Assembly (NCBI RefSeq): GCF_029028005.1
Contig: NZ_JAOTPO010000007.1
Span: 124,001-188,000 of the forward strand
Length of the DNA stretch: 64,000 nt
Direction of reading: 5' to 3'
Origin: Alkalihalobacterium chitinilyticum
GTDB taxonomy: Bacteria; Bacillota; Bacilli; Bacillales; Bacillaceae_F
Shown piece after piece: positions 18,371-29,236 of the stretch. The notes below the pieces were generated by a model. It had not been told where the DNA came from. It searched no databases and worked only from the letters and a program-made list of their open reading frames with translations. Made by a program: the position numbers and the translations under genes. Position 1 is the stretch's first letter; every line of letters starts with the position of its first letter.

Positions 18371-19309
18371 ATGGCAAAAGTTACTGCAAATGATTTGATA
18401 GAAAATTTTCAGTTAGAGCTTATTAGTGGAGAGGAAGGCATATATCGGCCGATCGCAACGAGTGATATTTCCCGGCCTGGTATTGAAATGGCTGGTTTTT
18501 TTACATATTACCCGGCAAACCGTCTTCAGTTGCTCGGTCGAACGGAGCTTTCGTTTTTTGAACAATTAAGTGAAATTGATAAGAAAGAGCGGATGCTTAA
18601 GCTTTGCACATATGACACTCCAGGTATTATTATTTCTAGGGGACTAGAAGTTCCGGCTCAGCTTGTTGCTGCTTCTGAAGAAAAAGGAGTGCCCATTTTA
18701 CGGTCACCTGTAACGACAACGCGCTTAAGTAGTAGGCTGACGAACTATTTAGAAAGCAAACTTGCTCCGATGACAGCGATTCATGGTGTGCTTGTTGACA
18801 TCTATGGAATAGGTGTACTAATTATGGGAGCTAGTGGTGTTGGTAAAAGTGAAACGGCACTTGATCTCGTTCGCCGTGGCCATCGTCTTGTTGCGGATGA
18901 CTCAGTGGAAATTCGCCAAGAACATGAAGATACGTTAATCGGCCGTTCACCCGAATTAATTAAACACCTGCTTGAAATTCGCGGGTTAGGAATTATTAAT
19001 GTCATGACTCTTTTTGGAGCTGGGGCGATTCGTCCGTTTAAACGGATTGCACTCGTTATTAATCTAGAATTATGGGATCAAAAGAAAGCTTACGATCGCT
19101 TGGGCTTGGAAGAAGACACTTTAAAAATTATTGATGTAGACGTGCCGAAATTGACGGTTCCCGTTCGTCCGGGTCGTAACTTAGCGGTTATCATTGAGGT
19201 TGCAGCGATGAACTTCCGATTAAAACGACTTGGTATTAATGCGGCGCAAGAGTTTTCCGAGCGTTTAACGGATGTGATTGAAGAAGGAGATAGAGACGAC
19301 TATTTATAG
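18371..19309 (+). CDS. hprK: HPr kinase/phosphorylase
   Basis: A 312-aa bifunctional enzyme that phosphorylates HPr and Crh on Ser46 with ATP or PPi and reverses it with phosphate. It is the sensor step of CcpA-dependent carbon catabolite repression. The C-terminal catalytic domain has the P-loop GASGVGKSE (about residue 153), the downstream ADD motif and the HprK signature [10 protein letters not shown]. The start at 18371 gives family length and follows GGATGGAGG; further upstream in-frame ATGs lack a better site. The substrate gene crh lies 18 kb downstream here. hprK-lgt-(Gate protein)-ppaX is the B. subtilis order. Confidence 0.95.
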   Translation: MAKVTANDLIENFQLELISGEEGIYRPIATSDISRPGIEMAGFFTYYPANRLQLLGRTELSFFEQLSEIDKKERMLKLCTYDTPGIIISRGLEVPAQLVAASEEKGVPILRSPVTTTRLSSRLTNYLESKLAPMTAIHGVLVDIYGIGVLIMGASGVGKSETALDLVRRGHRLVADDSVEIRQEHEDTLIGRSPELIKHLLEIRGLGIINVMTLFGAGAIRPFKRIALVINLELWDQKKAYDRLGLEEDTLKIIDVDVPKLTVPVRPGRNLAVIIEVAAMNFRLKRLGINAAQEFSERLTDVIEEGDRDDYL

Positions 19310-19326
19310 AGGTTGTTGAAGAGGAT

Positions 19327-19527
19327 GTTCAAAAAGTGCAGGAAAAATCTCCGTCGGTAGAAGACCTTCGACTAAGAGCCCCACGTCCTGTGGGAATGTC
19401 GAAGTCACCACAGCCTGTGTTGCTCGTTGGTTTGTTGGTGCGTTCCTCATGTATTAAAGCATACGCTGTGGTACTCGTAACTGCACCGCCTCGAACTTCT
19501 TGGATCTTTTTGTCCTCCTTTTTGAAC
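19327..19527. repeat. MITE-like 201-bp repeat between hprK and lgt
   Basis: Terminal inverted repeats GTTCAAAAAG (19327-19336) and CTTTTTGAAC (19518-19527) bound a non-coding segment that is more GC-rich than its surroundings and has internal dyads. It has no transposase. I recall similar dispersed elements in other Bacillaceae genomes. It separates genes that are normally close. Confidence 0.6.
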
Positions 19528-19589
19528 ACACACTTGAATTTTAAAAAAACTTTTGAAGTCGAGCTTAAATTGAATAAGAGGTGAAATTG

Positions 19590-20474
19590 ATGGAGGAAAC
19601 CATTCAACCATTAAGTAGAATTGCGTTTGAATTAGGTCCGATCACGGTTTATTGGTATGGGCTTTTGATTGGAATGGGGGTAGTTGTAGGTTTTTTAATC
19701 GCTACTCGTGAAACAGAAAAGCGTGGGCTGCCGAAAGACACGTTTACGGATCTATTAATTTGGGCTTTACCTATTGCGATTATTTCTGCGCGTATTTATT
19801 ATGTCATTTTCCGCTGGGAGCATTATGTCGATAACCCGTTAAAAGCGTTTGCGATCTGGGAAGGTGGTTTAGCGATCCACGGTGGACTTATTGGTGGTGT
19901 CGCGACGGCAATTGTTTTTGCAAGGCGAAGAGGAATTTCTTTTTGGAAAATTCTTGATATTGCTGCACCGAGTATTATTATTGCACAAGCAATCGGGCGT
20001 TGGGGGAACTTTATGAACCAAGAAGTGTACGGTGGTCCGGTAACACGTGAATTTCTTGAAAGCTTAATGCTTCCGCAGTTTGTTATTAATCAAATGTACA
20101 TTAATGACCCCATCCATGGGTTAGGGTATTATCACCCGACCTTCTTATATGAGTCAATATGGAATATTTTAGGGTTTGCTCTATTACTATGGTTACGTCG
20201 TGTGAATTTAAAGCAAGGGGAAATTTTCCTAAGCTATGTCATTTGGTATTCTGTCGGCCGCTTCTTTATTGAAGGTATGCGTTTAGACAACTTAATGATT
20301 GGCGACTTTTTACGTACAGCACAGATTGTTTCAATCATCTTAATTGTCGGTGCTGTGATTATATGGATTTATCGTCGAAAGACAGGTTTGGCGTCAAAGA
20401 ACTATTTAGATGAAGAAACGGCTGTAAAACCAACAGCTGGTCAAACGAAAGCAAAAAAGAAAAAGAAGAAGTAA
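19590..20474 (+). CDS. lgt: Prolipoprotein diacylglyceryl transferase
   Basis: A 294-aa integral membrane enzyme with seven predicted helices that transfers diacylglycerol from phosphatidylglycerol to the lipobox Cys of prelipoproteins. Visible family motifs are HGGLIGG and the Lgt signature [13 protein letters not shown], plus [12 protein letters not shown]. The start at 19590 is set by AAGAGGTG at 19576-19582 with 7-bp spacing; an in-frame GTG at 19581 overlaps that site. The protein is about 25 residues longer than B. subtilis Lgt because of a Lys-rich C-terminal tail. Confidence 0.95.
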   Translation: MEETIQPLSRIAFELGPITVYWYGLLIGMGVVVGFLIATRETEKRGLPKDTFTDLLIWALPIAIISARIYYVIFRWEHYVDNPLKAFAIWEGGLAIHGGLIGGVATAIVFARRRGISFWKILDIAAPSIIIAQAIGRWGNFMNQEVYGGPVTREFLESLMLPQFVINQMYINDPIHGLGYYHPTFLYESIWNILGFALLLWLRRVNLKQGEIFLSYVIWYSVGRFFIEGMRLDNLMIGDFLRTAQIVSIILIVGAVIIWIYRRKTGLASKNYLDEETAVKPTAGQTKAKKKKKK

Positions 20475-20499
20475 GGTCTTGTTCGGAGAGGGGCTCAAG

Positions 20500-21465
20500 G
20501 TGGGAATACTAATACGGGGATTAATGGTAGGATTACAAACAACATGGACATTAGGGAAAATCATCTTCCCCATCACGCTGATCATTACGATTCTCGGCTA
20601 TACCCCAGTCCTTGAGTGGCTGGCTCAGTTGCTGGCACCTGTGATGGGGTGGATTGGATTGCCTGGGGAGGCTGCCATCCCGTTAATTTTAGGGAATGTG
20701 TTGAATTTATATGCGGCGATCGGTGCGATTTTAACGATGGAGCTGACGGTCAAGGAAGTTTTTATTCTAGCGGTTATGCTTTCCTTCTCTCACAATCTGT
20801 TTGTCGAGTCAGCGGTAGCTGCAAAGGTTGGTATCCGGATGTCCGTCGTATTGGCGGTGCGATTAGGTTTAGCGTTATTCTCTGCGTGGGTCATTCATCT
20901 GTTATGGCAGGGTGGAAGTGAAATTGCCCAATACGGCTTTGTTTCTTCGGGGAATGAAGCCGAAGTAACAGGTTGGCTGGCCATCGTGTGGAAAGGAATT
21001 GAAAGTGCAACAATTGGAATTGCTCAATTAGCGCTTATCGTCATTCCACTGATGATTTTTATTCAAATTATGAAAGAACTAAATTGGTTAAAAGTGTTCT
21101 CGAAGTGGATGTCCCCGTTTACGAGGATGCTTGGAATCCGCGAAAACACTTCGACGACGCTTGCTTCTGGCTTATTCTTTGGCTTAGCGTTTGGAGCAGG
21201 GGTTATGATCCAAGCAGTAAAAGAAGACGGAGTGAAAAAGAAAGATTTATATTTAGTATTTATTTTTCTCGTCGCTTGTCACGCTGTCATCGAAGACACG
21301 CTCATATTTATTCCATTGGGCATTCCCATTTGGCCGTTACTGATCATCCGGGTTGTTACAGCGATCGTTCTAACGATGGTGATCGCCTTTATTTGGAACC
21401 GCTATGAGAAAAAGCAACAGCAAAAGCAGCAAGTAACAGGAAAGGAAGCTGTAAATGAAAATTGA
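20500..21465 (+). CDS. yvoD: Nucleoside-recognition (Gate) domain membrane protein, YvoD-like
   Basis: A 321-aa polytopic membrane protein with eight or so helices and two Gate/nucleoside-recognition modules, the second visible as SGLFFGLAFGAGVMIQ. Position between lgt and ppaX matches B. subtilis yvoD. The GTG at 20500 preceded by GGAGAGGGG is preferred to an in-frame TTG at 20479, whose only purine-rich site is too close. Transport function is presumed but unproven. It overlaps ppaX by 11 bp. Confidence 0.8.
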   Translation: MGILIRGLMVGLQTTWTLGKIIFPITLIITILGYTPVLEWLAQLLAPVMGWIGLPGEAAIPLILGNVLNLYAAIGAILTMELTVKEVFILAVMLSFSHNLFVESAVAAKVGIRMSVVLAVRLGLALFSAWVIHLLWQGGSEIAQYGFVSSGNEAEVTGWLAIVWKGIESATIGIAQLALIVIPLMIFIQIMKELNWLKVFSKWMSPFTRMLGIRENTSTTLASGLFFGLAFGAGVMIQAVKEDGVKKKDLYLVFIFLVACHAVIEDTLIFIPLGIPIWPLLIIRVVTAIVLTMVIAFIWNRYEKKQQQKQQVTGKEAVNEN

Positions 21466-22096
21466 TACACTACTATTTGATCTCGACGGAACATTAATTA
21501 ATACGAATGATTTAATTATTTCATCCTTTTTGCATACACTTGAGCATTATTTCCCAGGGAAATATTCTCGTGAAAAGGTGATCGAATTTATCGGACCGCC
21601 GCTTGTCGACAGTTTTAAAGGAATTGATTCTGAGCGTGTGGAAGAAATGATTACGATGTACCGTGAACACAACTTATCTAATCATGACTTATTAATTAAG
21701 GAATATGAAGGTGTGTTTGAAACGATCGAACGTTTGCATAAAGAAGGATTTAAGTTGGCAGTTGTAACGACGAAAATGAAAAGCACTGCAATTCGCGGGT
21801 TAGAAGTAACAGGCCTTGATCGTTTTTTTGAAGTGATTGTAGCGATTGATGATGTTGAAAAAGTAAAACCAGATCCTGAACCGCTCGAAAAAGCGATGAA
21901 AGCCCTAAAGTCAACAGCTGAAACGACGATTATGGTCGGTGACAGCCAGTATGATATTTTAGGTGGGAAAAACACAGGCACAGCAACAGCTGCAGTCGCT
22001 TGGTCCATTAAGGGTGAGGCGTTTATTCGCTCGTATGAACCGGATTATGTACTAGAAGACATGAGAGATTTATTGAAAATCGTTGGAGTGGAGTAA
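21455..22096 (+). CDS. ppaX: Pyrophosphatase PpaX (HAD family)
   Basis: A 213-aa HAD hydrolase with FDLDGTL (nucleophile Asp near residue 9), VVTTK (motif II), the motif III Lys (KVKPDPEP) and GDSQYDILGG (motif IV). In B. subtilis PpaX hydrolyses the pyrophosphate made when HprK dephosphorylates Ser-P-HPr, which explains its linkage to hprK. Size and position match. GGAAAGGAAG lies within the end of the upstream gene. Confidence 0.92.
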   Translation: MKIDTLLFDLDGTLINTNDLIISSFLHTLEHYFPGKYSREKVIEFIGPPLVDSFKGIDSERVEEMITMYREHNLSNHDLLIKEYEGVFETIERLHKEGFKLAVVTTKMKSTAIRGLEVTGLDRFFEVIVAIDDVEKVKPDPEPLEKAMKALKSTAETTIMVGDSQYDILGGKNTGTATAAVAWSIKGEAFIRSYEPDYVLEDMRDLLKIVGVE

Positions 22097-22098
22097 AT

Positions 22099-22620
22099 GT
22101 GAGAAAGACGAAACGGTATCCCGTCGAAGGCAGTAATTCGCTTTGGCAAATTTATAAGACAGTTCCCTTCTGGAAAGTCGCGAAGAGCTTTGTTGTGATT
22201 CAATTGGCTCGGTATACACCGTATATCGGCTTGAAAAATTGGATGTACCGGAAGTTTCTTAAGATGAAAGTCGGTGACCAAACAGCAGTGGCGTTGATGG
22301 TCATGATGGACGTTATGTTTCCTGAGAAAATTTCCATTGGGCGCAATTCAATCATCGGCTATAACACGACGATCCTTGCGCATGAGTATTTAATTAAGGA
22401 ATATCGTCTTGGTGATGTTATCATTGGCGATGAAGTGATGATCGGTGCCAACTCGACGATCTTACCCGGGGTAACGATTGGCGACGGGGCGATTGTATCG
22501 GCGGGCACTCTCGTTCATCAGGATGTTCCTGCCGGCAGCTTTGTCGGTGGAAATCCAATGCGCGTCATCTACACGAAAGAAGAGATGGACGAGCGCAATA
22601 ATGTTCACTTTATGGAGTAA
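22099..22620 (+). CDS. yvoF: Acyltransferase with left-handed beta-helix (YvoF-like)
   Basis: A 173-aa protein with hexapeptide repeats in its C-terminal half (IGRNSIIGYNTTI, VIIGDEVMIGANSTILPGVTIGDGAIVSAGTLV) forming a trimeric left-handed beta-helix, as in O-acetyltransferases. GTG start; the gene begins 2 bp after ppaX. In B. subtilis yvoF closes the hprK-lgt-yvoD-ppaX-yvoF operon. The acceptor substrate is unknown. Confidence 0.85.
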   Translation: MRKTKRYPVEGSNSLWQIYKTVPFWKVAKSFVVIQLARYTPYIGLKNWMYRKFLKMKVGDQTAVALMVMMDVMFPEKISIGRNSIIGYNTTILAHEYLIKEYRLGDVIIGDEVMIGANSTILPGVTIGDGAIVSAGTLVHQDVPAGSFVGGNPMRVIYTKEEMDERNNVHFME

Positions 22621-22632
22621 TAAAAATGATCG

Positions 22633-22681
22633 CGGTGCCAGGTACCTTTACCACTGTACAGTAGTAAGGTACCTGGCACCG
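22633..22681. repeat. GGTGCCAGGTACC palindromic hairpin
   Basis: Arms CGGTGCCAGGTACCTT and AAGGTACCTGGCACCG are a perfect 16-bp inverted repeat around a 17-nt loop. Related GGTGCCAGGCACC palindromes occur at 41528 and 41682, so this is a small dispersed REP-like family. Confidence 0.75.
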
Positions 22682-22737
22682 TTTCTTTGTAACGCGCAAA
22701 TAAGGTCTTCTGAGTCCGCATAATTCATCAAAAAGTG

Positions 22738-22768
22738 AAAAAGAGTTGCTGTTAGCAGCTCTTTTTAT
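22738..22768 (+). terminator. Terminator of the hprK-lgt-ppaX-yvoF unit
   Basis: AAAGAGTTGCT/AGCAGCTCTTT stem with a 3-nt loop, then TTTATT. Confidence 0.85.
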
Positions 22769-22885
22769 TCAAAATGGTAGTATCCAACGTAGATTTTATC
22801 AATTTCGTGCCGAGTGAAACACTTATTGCAGTATCTAGTATGAATTACCCGTATTATTTTAGTTGGTTCGGTTAATCTAGTTTTG

Positions 22886-23000
22886 TTATTGTCCGCTCTC
22901 ACTAGTTTATTGTCGGAATTCGATATTTTATTGTCCGATTTTTAATTTTATTGTCCAATTTGAACGATTTATTGTCGGAATTTAACTTTTTATTTGCCAA
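22886..23000. repeat. Six tandem ~21-bp TTATTGTCC repeats
   Basis: TTATTG(T)CC/GG motifs begin at 22886, 22907, 22928, 22948, 22969 and 22990, a period of 20-21 bp (two helical turns). It lies in the 650-bp gap between yvoF and hisZ, which otherwise holds only the his promoter region. Confidence 0.7.
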
Positions 23001-23273
23001 ACTGTGTCAACAACAAGATCTCGTCTAACCTCCAAAACCCTCAATTAATCCACCGCCGCCTGAATTTTTGAATTTTTTGTATCATTACTGTTCCTTTCTT
23101 TTCCATCAGTGTTACTATAGTTGTATAAATATCTCAAGAATAGCATGGCGAGTATTGCCGGCGTATGATTTAAACTGTAGTTTCTAGCCAAATTAAGGGG
23201 AGGAAATACGGCTCATATTGGTTGACGATTGTAGTAGATGCGTGTAAACTACTATATAATATCCTTTATCTTG

Positions 23274-23293
23274 TTAGTACATTAGCGAACTAA
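23274..23293. promoter_or_regulatory. Candidate his-operon operator (TrpR/HisR-type dyad)
   Basis: TTAGTAC-N6-GAACTAA is a near-perfect dyad (6 of 7). More GTACTA copies follow toward hisZ (23372, 23396). TrpR-family operators contain GTACTA/TAGTAC, and a TrpR-like his repressor (YerC/HisR) is known in Firmicutes. The TATAAT at 23255-23260 lies just upstream. The assignment is inference. Confidence 0.4.
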
Positions 23294-23419
23294 AGCGTCA
23301 CACTTAAAGCTGAACAAATTTTATTTACTAATTCGCGTTAAGCATTATACCGAACACAACGTCCGCTAAATCGTACTAAACAATGTACTGAAACGTACTA
23401 AAGTATGGAGAGTGAAAAC

Positions 23420-24610
23420 ATGTCAAAACCATTTATGTTCGAAAAACCGATTGGGATGAGAGACACGTTACCGGAGTTATTTGAAACGAAGCAACGTATT
23501 GCAAATGATATAAATGAAGAAGTATCTCGTTGGGGGTATCGTGCCATTCAAACCCCAACGCTAGAATATTACGAAACCGTAGGAGAAGCTTCAGCGATCC
23601 TCGATCAACAGCTATTTAAATTGCTTGATCAAGACGGAAACACATTAGTGCTTAGACCGGATATGACCGCACCGATTGCACGTCTTGCCGCTTCAAGCTT
23701 AAAAAATGAAGCTTATCCATTACGACTTTCCTATCATACAAACTTATACCGCTCCCAGCAGCGCGAAGGCGGAAAACCGGCTGAATTTGAACAAATCGGC
23801 GTTGAGCTTGTCGGAGATGGAACATCAAGTGCGGATGCAGAAGTAATCGCGCTTATGATCTCTTCACTACGCAAAGCTGGGGTAGAAAACTTCCAAGTGG
23901 CGATCGGCCATATTGGCTATGTCAATGCATTATTACTTGAAGTCGTCGGTAATGAAGAGCGAGCTAATGTGTTAAGACGTTATTTATATGAGAAAAATTA
24001 TGTCGGCTATCGTCAGCATGTAAAAAGCTTGCCGTTATCATCGATTGATAAAAGCCGTCTCCTAGACTTATTGAAATTACGCGGTGGCAGTGAAAAAATT
24101 CAAGCCGCATCCGAATTAGTTCAAAGCGAAGCAGGCGAAAAAGCGCTGCAAGACTTATCAAAACTGTGGGAAGCATTAGAATGCTACGGTGTGACAGAAT
24201 TTTTGAAAATTGATTTAAACCTCGTCATGCATATGAGCTATTATACAGGCGTTGTCTTTGAAGGCTACGGAAGTCGTCTAGGTGTTCCGCTTGGAAGTGG
24301 CGGACGCTATGATGAGTTGCTCGCTAACTTTGACCGTCCTGCTCAAGCAACAGGCTTCGGCATTCGCCTTGACTTACTCGTTGAAGCGATCGGGACGAAG
24401 AAAGAGTTAACGCCGCAAACGTGCATCATTTTCAGTAATGAGCGCAGAAAAGAAGCGATCGACCTTGCCACCCAAAAAAGAGAACAAGGTGACGCTGTCA
24501 TCCTGCAAGATTTAGCGGGAATTAAAGATGTCGATGTTTTATCTGAGCAATTTGCAGAAGTTATTTATTGTATCGGCAAAGCAAAGAATGGAGGTGCTAA
24601 TGATGAGTGA
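23420..24610 (+). CDS. hisZ: ATP phosphoribosyltransferase regulatory subunit
   Basis: A 396-aa HisRS paralogue with the class II synthetase fold. Motif 2-like [20 protein letters not shown] and [13 protein letters not shown] are visible. It partners short-form HisG in the first step of histidine synthesis and has no aminoacylation role. The start at 23420 follows GGAGAG; an in-frame ATG 15 bp upstream overlaps that site. It heads an eight-gene operon with mostly overlapping junctions and ends 11 bp inside hisG. Confidence 0.95.
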   Translation: MSKPFMFEKPIGMRDTLPELFETKQRIANDINEEVSRWGYRAIQTPTLEYYETVGEASAILDQQLFKLLDQDGNTLVLRPDMTAPIARLAASSLKNEAYPLRLSYHTNLYRSQQREGGKPAEFEQIGVELVGDGTSSADAEVIALMISSLRKAGVENFQVAIGHIGYVNALLLEVVGNEERANVLRRYLYEKNYVGYRQHVKSLPLSSIDKSRLLDLLKLRGGSEKIQAASELVQSEAGEKALQDLSKLWEALECYGVTEFLKIDLNLVMHMSYYTGVVFEGYGSRLGVPLGSGGRYDELLANFDRPAQATGFGIRLDLLVEAIGTKKELTPQTCIIFSNERRKEAIDLATQKREQGDAVILQDLAGIKDVDVLSEQFAEVIYCIGKAKNGGANDE

Positions 24611-25244
24611 GTGGTTAACGGTAGCCATGCCTAAAGGTCGTATTTTTGAAGAAGCAGCAGATTTACTAAGAAAAGCTGGGTATGCATTGCCAGCAGAGTT
24701 CGACGACTCGCGTAAATTAATCGTTGATGCACCGGATGCAAAGATGCGCTTCATTCTTGCCAAGCCGATGGATGTACCGACGTATGTGGAACACGGAGTG
24801 GCAGACGTTGGTGTTGCCGGAAAAGATACGATGCTTGAAGAAGAACGAGATGTCTATGAAGTTCTCGATTTAAAAATAAGTGAATGTTATTTAGCAGTAG
24901 CAGGCCTGCCGACGTATGAGAAGCAAAATGAGATTGCTCCGAAAGTCGCTTCAAAGTATCCGAATGTTGCAATTCGTTATTTTAAAGAACAAGGCGAGCA
25001 AGTCGAAGTGATTAAATTAAATGGATCGATTGAGCTGGCGCCTCTCGTTGGTTTAGCCGATCGCATTGTCGATATCGTTTCAACAGGTCGGACGTTAAAA
25101 GAAAATGGCCTCGTTGAATTAGAAAAAATCATGGACATTACGTCTCGTCTGATTGTTAATCCAGTCAGTTATCGAATGAAAGATGAATGGATTGATGATT
25201 TGGTCGAACGTTTGGCTAAAGTCATTGAGGGGGAAGACGAATGA
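24600..25244 (+). CDS. hisG: ATP phosphoribosyltransferase, short form
   Basis: A 214-aa catalytic subunit that condenses ATP and PRPP to phosphoribosyl-ATP. The length is that of short HisG enzymes, which lack the C-terminal allosteric domain and need HisZ, encoded immediately upstream. Motifs include AMPKGRI and the PRPP-binding [20 protein letters not shown] precedes tandem ATGs (24600, 24603), with the start inside the hisZ end. Confidence 0.95.
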   Translation: MMSEWLTVAMPKGRIFEEAADLLRKAGYALPAEFDDSRKLIVDAPDAKMRFILAKPMDVPTYVEHGVADVGVAGKDTMLEEERDVYEVLDLKISECYLAVAGLPTYEKQNEIAPKVASKYPNVAIRYFKEQGEQVEVIKLNGSIELAPLVGLADRIVDIVSTGRTLKENGLVELEKIMDITSRLIVNPVSYRMKDEWIDDLVERLAKVIEGEDE

Positions 25245-26515
25245 AAATTATAAATGTAACGAAAAACGTCTCTCTTAAGCGAACAATCGAAGCAGGAACA
25301 GAAACGCAGCAGCAAGCGGTAACCCAAATTATTGAAAAAGTAAAAGCATACGGCGATGAGGCATTAATGGCCCTAACAGAAAAATTTGACGGTGTTCGCC
25401 TCCAGTCATTTGCGGTGACAAAAGAAGAAATTGAAAGAGCATATGAAGAAATAGAAGAAGAAGCTCTAGCTGCAATTCGTGAAGCGATTGAAAATATTCG
25501 TGATTTCCATGCTCGTCAAAAAAGAGAAACATGGATTACGACAAAAGAAGATGGAACGATGCTCGGTCAAAAAGTCACCCCGCTTGATTCGGTCGGGGTG
25601 TATGTTCCAGGCGGACGCGCAGCTTACCCATCTTCCATTATGATGAACGTCATTCCGGCTCAAGTCGCTGGAGTTGAGCGCATCGTGATGGTCTCGCCGC
25701 CGCAATCGAATGGGTCCTGGCCGGCAGGTGTACTAGTGACGGCCAATGAGCTTGGCGTAAAAGAAATGTATAAAGTCGGCGGTGCTCAAGCGGTTGCTGC
25801 ATTAGCTTATGGCACTGAAACGATCGCACCGATTGATAAAATCGTTGGGCCAGGAAACATTTATGTGGCTCTCGCGAAACGAGCCGTGTTTGGACAAGTC
25901 GATATCGATATGATTGCAGGTCCGAGTGAAATTGTTGTATTAGCCGATGAAAAAGCGAACCCTATTTTTATAGCAGCAGATCTACTATCCCAAGCGGAGC
26001 ACGACCCGATGGCATCGGCCATTCTTGTCACACCTTGTGAGAAACTTGCGCAAAAAGTCGCCGATGAAGTCATTGTACAACTTGAAACGTTACCGAAAAA
26101 AGACATTGCCGCGGCGTCGATCCAAGATTACGGAGCGATTTATGTGACGCAAGATTTAGCGGAAGCGATTGATGTCGTTAACCAGCTAGCACCTGAACAT
26201 CTTGAAGTGCTAACTGAAGAGCCGCTTACTTTAATAGGGAAAATTAAGCACGCAGGAGCGATTTTTCTTGGCCCATACAGTTCAGAGCCTGTTGGCGACT
26301 ACTTTGCAGGGCCCAACCACGTGTTACCGACGAACGGAACAGCCCGTTTTTCGAGCCCGTTAAATGTGGATGATTTTACAAAAAAATCGAGCATTATTTA
26401 TTATAGTCAAGCAGCACTGCAAGCGAATGGTAAAAAAATAACAACACTCGCTCGTCTCGAAGGGTTAGAAGCCCACGCACGAGCTATTGATAAGCGACTA
26501 GAGGAGGAAAAGTAA
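25241..26515 (+). CDS. hisD: Histidinol dehydrogenase
   Basis: A 424-aa zinc enzyme catalysing the last two NAD-dependent oxidations from histidinol to histidine. The motifs [29 protein letters not shown] and [12 protein letters not shown], and the zinc/catalytic region [13 protein letters not shown], are intact. It starts in an ATGA overlap with hisG. Confidence 0.97.
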   Translation: MKIINVTKNVSLKRTIEAGTETQQQAVTQIIEKVKAYGDEALMALTEKFDGVRLQSFAVTKEEIERAYEEIEEEALAAIREAIENIRDFHARQKRETWITTKEDGTMLGQKVTPLDSVGVYVPGGRAAYPSSIMMNVIPAQVAGVERIVMVSPPQSNGSWPAGVLVTANELGVKEMYKVGGAQAVAALAYGTETIAPIDKIVGPGNIYVALAKRAVFGQVDIDMIAGPSEIVVLADEKANPIFIAADLLSQAEHDPMASAILVTPCEKLAQKVADEVIVQLETLPKKDIAAASIQDYGAIYVTQDLAEAIDVVNQLAPEHLEVLTEEPLTLIGKIKHAGAIFLGPYSSEPVGDYFAGPNHVLPTNGTARFSSPLNVDDFTKKSSIIYYSQAALQANGKKITTLARLEGLEAHARAIDKRLEEEK

Positions 26516-26516
26516 A

Positions 26517-27107
26517 ATGGAACGTACAGCTAGTATTGAACGAAACACAGGTGAAACCCAAATTAAACTACAGTTTTCAATCGATGGAGAAGGAAAATCT
26601 GATCTAAATACGAACGTTCCTTTTATGACTCATATGCTGGATTTATTCACGAAGCACGGTCACTTTGATTTAACCGTTGATGCCAAAGGTGATGTAGAAG
26701 TGGATGATCACCACACAACAGAGGATATCGGGATTTGTTTAGGAATTGCTCTTAAGGATGCATTAGGAGATAAAAAAGGCATTAAACGTTACGGAAACGC
26801 GTTTGTACCGATGGATGAAACGTTAGCTCAAGTCGTTGTTGATTTAAGTAACCGTCCGCATCTTGAATTTCGTGCTGAATTCCCAAGTCAAAAAGTGGGT
26901 ACATTCGATACAGAATTAGTCCATGAATTTTTATGGAAACTTGCTCTTGAAGCACGTATGAACTTACATGTCATCGTTCATTATGGCCACAACACTCATC
27001 ACATGATTGAAGCGGTCTTTAAAGCGTTAGCGAGAGCTCTAGATGAAGCGACACAAATTGACGAGCGCGCTAAAGGCAGAATTCCGTCGACGAAAGGAAT
27101 GTTATAA
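26517..27107 (+). CDS. hisB: Imidazoleglycerol-phosphate dehydratase
   Basis: A 196-aa monofunctional IGPD. The two Mn-binding repeats are visible as [10 protein letters not shown] and [20 protein letters not shown]. It lacks the histidinol-phosphatase domain found in enterobacterial HisB, as in other bacilli. It starts 1 bp after hisD. Confidence 0.97.
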   Translation: MERTASIERNTGETQIKLQFSIDGEGKSDLNTNVPFMTHMLDLFTKHGHFDLTVDAKGDVEVDDHHTTEDIGICLGIALKDALGDKKGIKRYGNAFVPMDETLAQVVVDLSNRPHLEFRAEFPSQKVGTFDTELVHEFLWKLALEARMNLHVIVHYGHNTHHMIEAVFKALARALDEATQIDERAKGRIPSTKGML

Positions 27108-27749
27108 ATGATCGGTGTCATTGACTATGGGATGGGGAACTTACATAGCGTAAGCAAGGCGCTTGAACGTTTAAATAAAGACTATTTCGTCTCTGAAAAA
27201 GTAGAAGAGCTTCAAAAAGCAGACGGCCTCATTTTACCTGGGGTAGGTTCATTCCGTGATGCGATGGAAATTTTAAAGCAGGATGGACTTGCTGACTTTG
27301 TGATCGAGTGGGCTAACACAGGTAAGCCGTTACTCGGCATTTGCTTAGGGATGCAGCTTTTATTTGAAGAAAGTGAAGAAAACGGGGAAACGACAGGGTT
27401 AAATCTTTTACCTGGTGCCGTGCGTAGGTTTCCTGGTGTAACGGCTGCAGGAGAAGCGTACAAAGTGCCGCATATGGGTTGGAATCAGCTGGAGTTTCAG
27501 CAGCCCGACCATCCGTTATTAAAAGACGTTGAGAATGGACATGTCTATTTTGTTCACTCATACGTCGTTCGTACAGACAATAAAGAAGTGTTGATTGCCA
27601 GCAGCGAGTATGACGGGGATGTACCTGCTGTAGTCGGTAGAAATAATATTATGGGAACGCAATTCCACCCAGAAAAAAGCAGTTCAATCGGAATGAGCAT
27701 TCTTGCAAACTATGTGAAACTGGTAGAGGGGAGCCTATCAAATGAGTAA
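27108..27749 (+). CDS. hisH: Imidazole glycerol phosphate synthase, glutaminase subunit
   Basis: A 213-aa class I glutamine amidotransferase. The nucleophile Cys is in [10 protein letters not shown] and the His/Glu pair in TQFHPEKS. It supplies ammonia to HisF. It starts directly after hisB and overlaps hisA by 8 bp. Confidence 0.97.
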   Translation: MIGVIDYGMGNLHSVSKALERLNKDYFVSEKVEELQKADGLILPGVGSFRDAMEILKQDGLADFVIEWANTGKPLLGICLGMQLLFEESEENGETTGLNLLPGAVRRFPGVTAAGEAYKVPHMGWNQLEFQQPDHPLLKDVENGHVYFVHSYVVRTDNKEVLIASSEYDGDVPAVVGRNNIMGTQFHPEKSSSIGMSILANYVKLVEGSLSNE

Positions 27750-28476
27750 AGTAACGTTATATCCTGCAATAGATATGCGCGGCGGAAAATGTGTCCGCCT
27801 GATCCAAGGCGATTATGACCAGGAAACGGTGTATGGCGACTCGCCGTTTGAGATGGCTAAAACATTTGCTGAAGCAGGGGCTGATTGGATTCATATGGTC
27901 GACCTTGATGGAGCAAAGGCAAAGAAACCGGTTAATTTTGAGCATGTTCTTCGAGTAGCTAAAGAGCTGAATGTAAACGTCCAAATCGGCGGCGGTATTC
28001 GTACAAAAGAAGACGTGGCTTTTTATCTAGACCAAGGCGTTGACCGTGTCATTCTCGGAAGCGTTGCTGTGAACGATCCTGATTTTACAAAAGAAATGCT
28101 AGCTGCATATGGCGGTGAAAAAATTGCAATCGGTCTAGATGCTCGTGATGGGTATGTCGCAACAGAAGGCTGGCTCGAAACATCTCAAGTCAAAGCAGAA
28201 GAGCTCGGAAAAGAAATGGCTGACTTCGGAGCAGAAGTATTTATTTTTACTGACATTTCTCGCGATGGAATGCTATCAGGTCCTAACGTAGAGGCATGTC
28301 GCTCACTAGCGAATGCAACTGGAAAAGAAGTCATCGTATCCGGCGGTGTCAGCCAATTAGCGGATTTAACAGAAGTGAAACCTTATGCTGCTGAAGGCGT
28401 TCGCGGTGTTATTATCGGTAAAGCACTGTATACGAACCAATTCACGCTGGCGCAAGCGTTAAGTGAGGTGGAATAA
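27742..28476 (+). CDS. hisA: ProFAR isomerase
   Basis: A 244-aa (beta/alpha)8-barrel isomerase acting on Pro[20 protein letters not shown] carries the catalytic Asp, DLDGAK and [10 protein letters not shown] contain phosphate-binding Gly-rich loops, and [14 protein letters not shown] carries the second catalytic Asp. It is close to its paralogue hisF, which follows. Confidence 0.97.
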   Translation: MSKVTLYPAIDMRGGKCVRLIQGDYDQETVYGDSPFEMAKTFAEAGADWIHMVDLDGAKAKKPVNFEHVLRVAKELNVNVQIGGGIRTKEDVAFYLDQGVDRVILGSVAVNDPDFTKEMLAAYGGEKIAIGLDARDGYVATEGWLETSQVKAEELGKEMADFGAEVFIFTDISRDGMLSGPNVEACRSLANATGKEVIVSGGVSQLADLTEVKPYAAEGVRGVIIGKALYTNQFTLAQALSEVE

Positions 28477-28477
28477 G

Positions 28478-29236
28478 ATGTTAACGAAACGAATTATTCC
28501 ATGTCTCGATGTTAAAGAAGGTCGTGTCGTTAAAGGAGTTCAGTTTGTCAATTTACGGGACGCGGGTGACCCTGTTGAACTTGCTGCTTTTTACGATGAG
28601 CAAGGCGCTGATGAACTCGTATTCCTCGATATTTCCGCTTCCCATGAAGGAAGAGAAACGATGGTCGAAGTGGTTGAGGAAGTGGCTGCAAAACTGGCAA
28701 TTCCATTTACCGTTGGTGGGGGCATCAACTCATTAGCGGACATGAAGCGTGTGCTTCGTGCAGGTGCGGATAAAGTGTCGCTCAATACAGCCGCTGTTAA
28801 TCGTCCAGAGCTGATTACAGAAGGTGCGGACTACTTCGGTTCCCAATGTATCGTTGTGGCGATTGACGCCAAGTATGATGAGGAGCTCGGTTCATGGCGT
28901 GTATATACACATGGCGGTCGTACGCCAACCGATTGGGAAGTGATAGAATGGGCAAAAGAAGCTGTTCGTCGCGGTGCAGGAGAAATTCTCCTCACAAGTA
29001 TGGATCAAGACGGTGAAAAAACAGGCTTTGACTTACCATTAACGAAAGCTGTAAATGCAGCTGTAACAGTTCCCGTTATTGCCTCAGGTGGTGCGGGTGC
29101 AAAAGAGTGTTTCTATGATGTATTCACGGAAACGAAATGTGATGCGGCATTGGCTGCTTCTATTTTCCATTATAAAGAAACGTCTGTAGCTGAAGTAAAG
29201 ACTTTGTTAAAAGAAAAGGGGGTACCCATGCGATGA
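28478..29236 (+). CDS. hisF: Imidazole glycerol phosphate synthase, cyclase subunit
   Basis: A 252-aa barrel enzyme that closes the imidazole ring with ammonia from His[17 protein letters not shown] contains catalytic Asp11; [13 protein letters not shown] contains the second Asp. The start at 28478, right after the hisA stop, gives exactly the B. subtilis length. Confidence 0.97.
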   Translation: MLTKRIIPCLDVKEGRVVKGVQFVNLRDAGDPVELAAFYDEQGADELVFLDISASHEGRETMVEVVEEVAAKLAIPFTVGGGINSLADMKRVLRAGADKVSLNTAAVNRPELITEGADYFGSQCIVVAIDAKYDEELGSWRVYTHGGRTPTDWEVIEWAKEAVRRGAGEILLTSMDQDGEKTGFDLPLTKAVNAAVTVPVIASGGAGAKECFYDVFTETKCDAALAASIFHYKETSVAEVKTLLKEKGVPMR

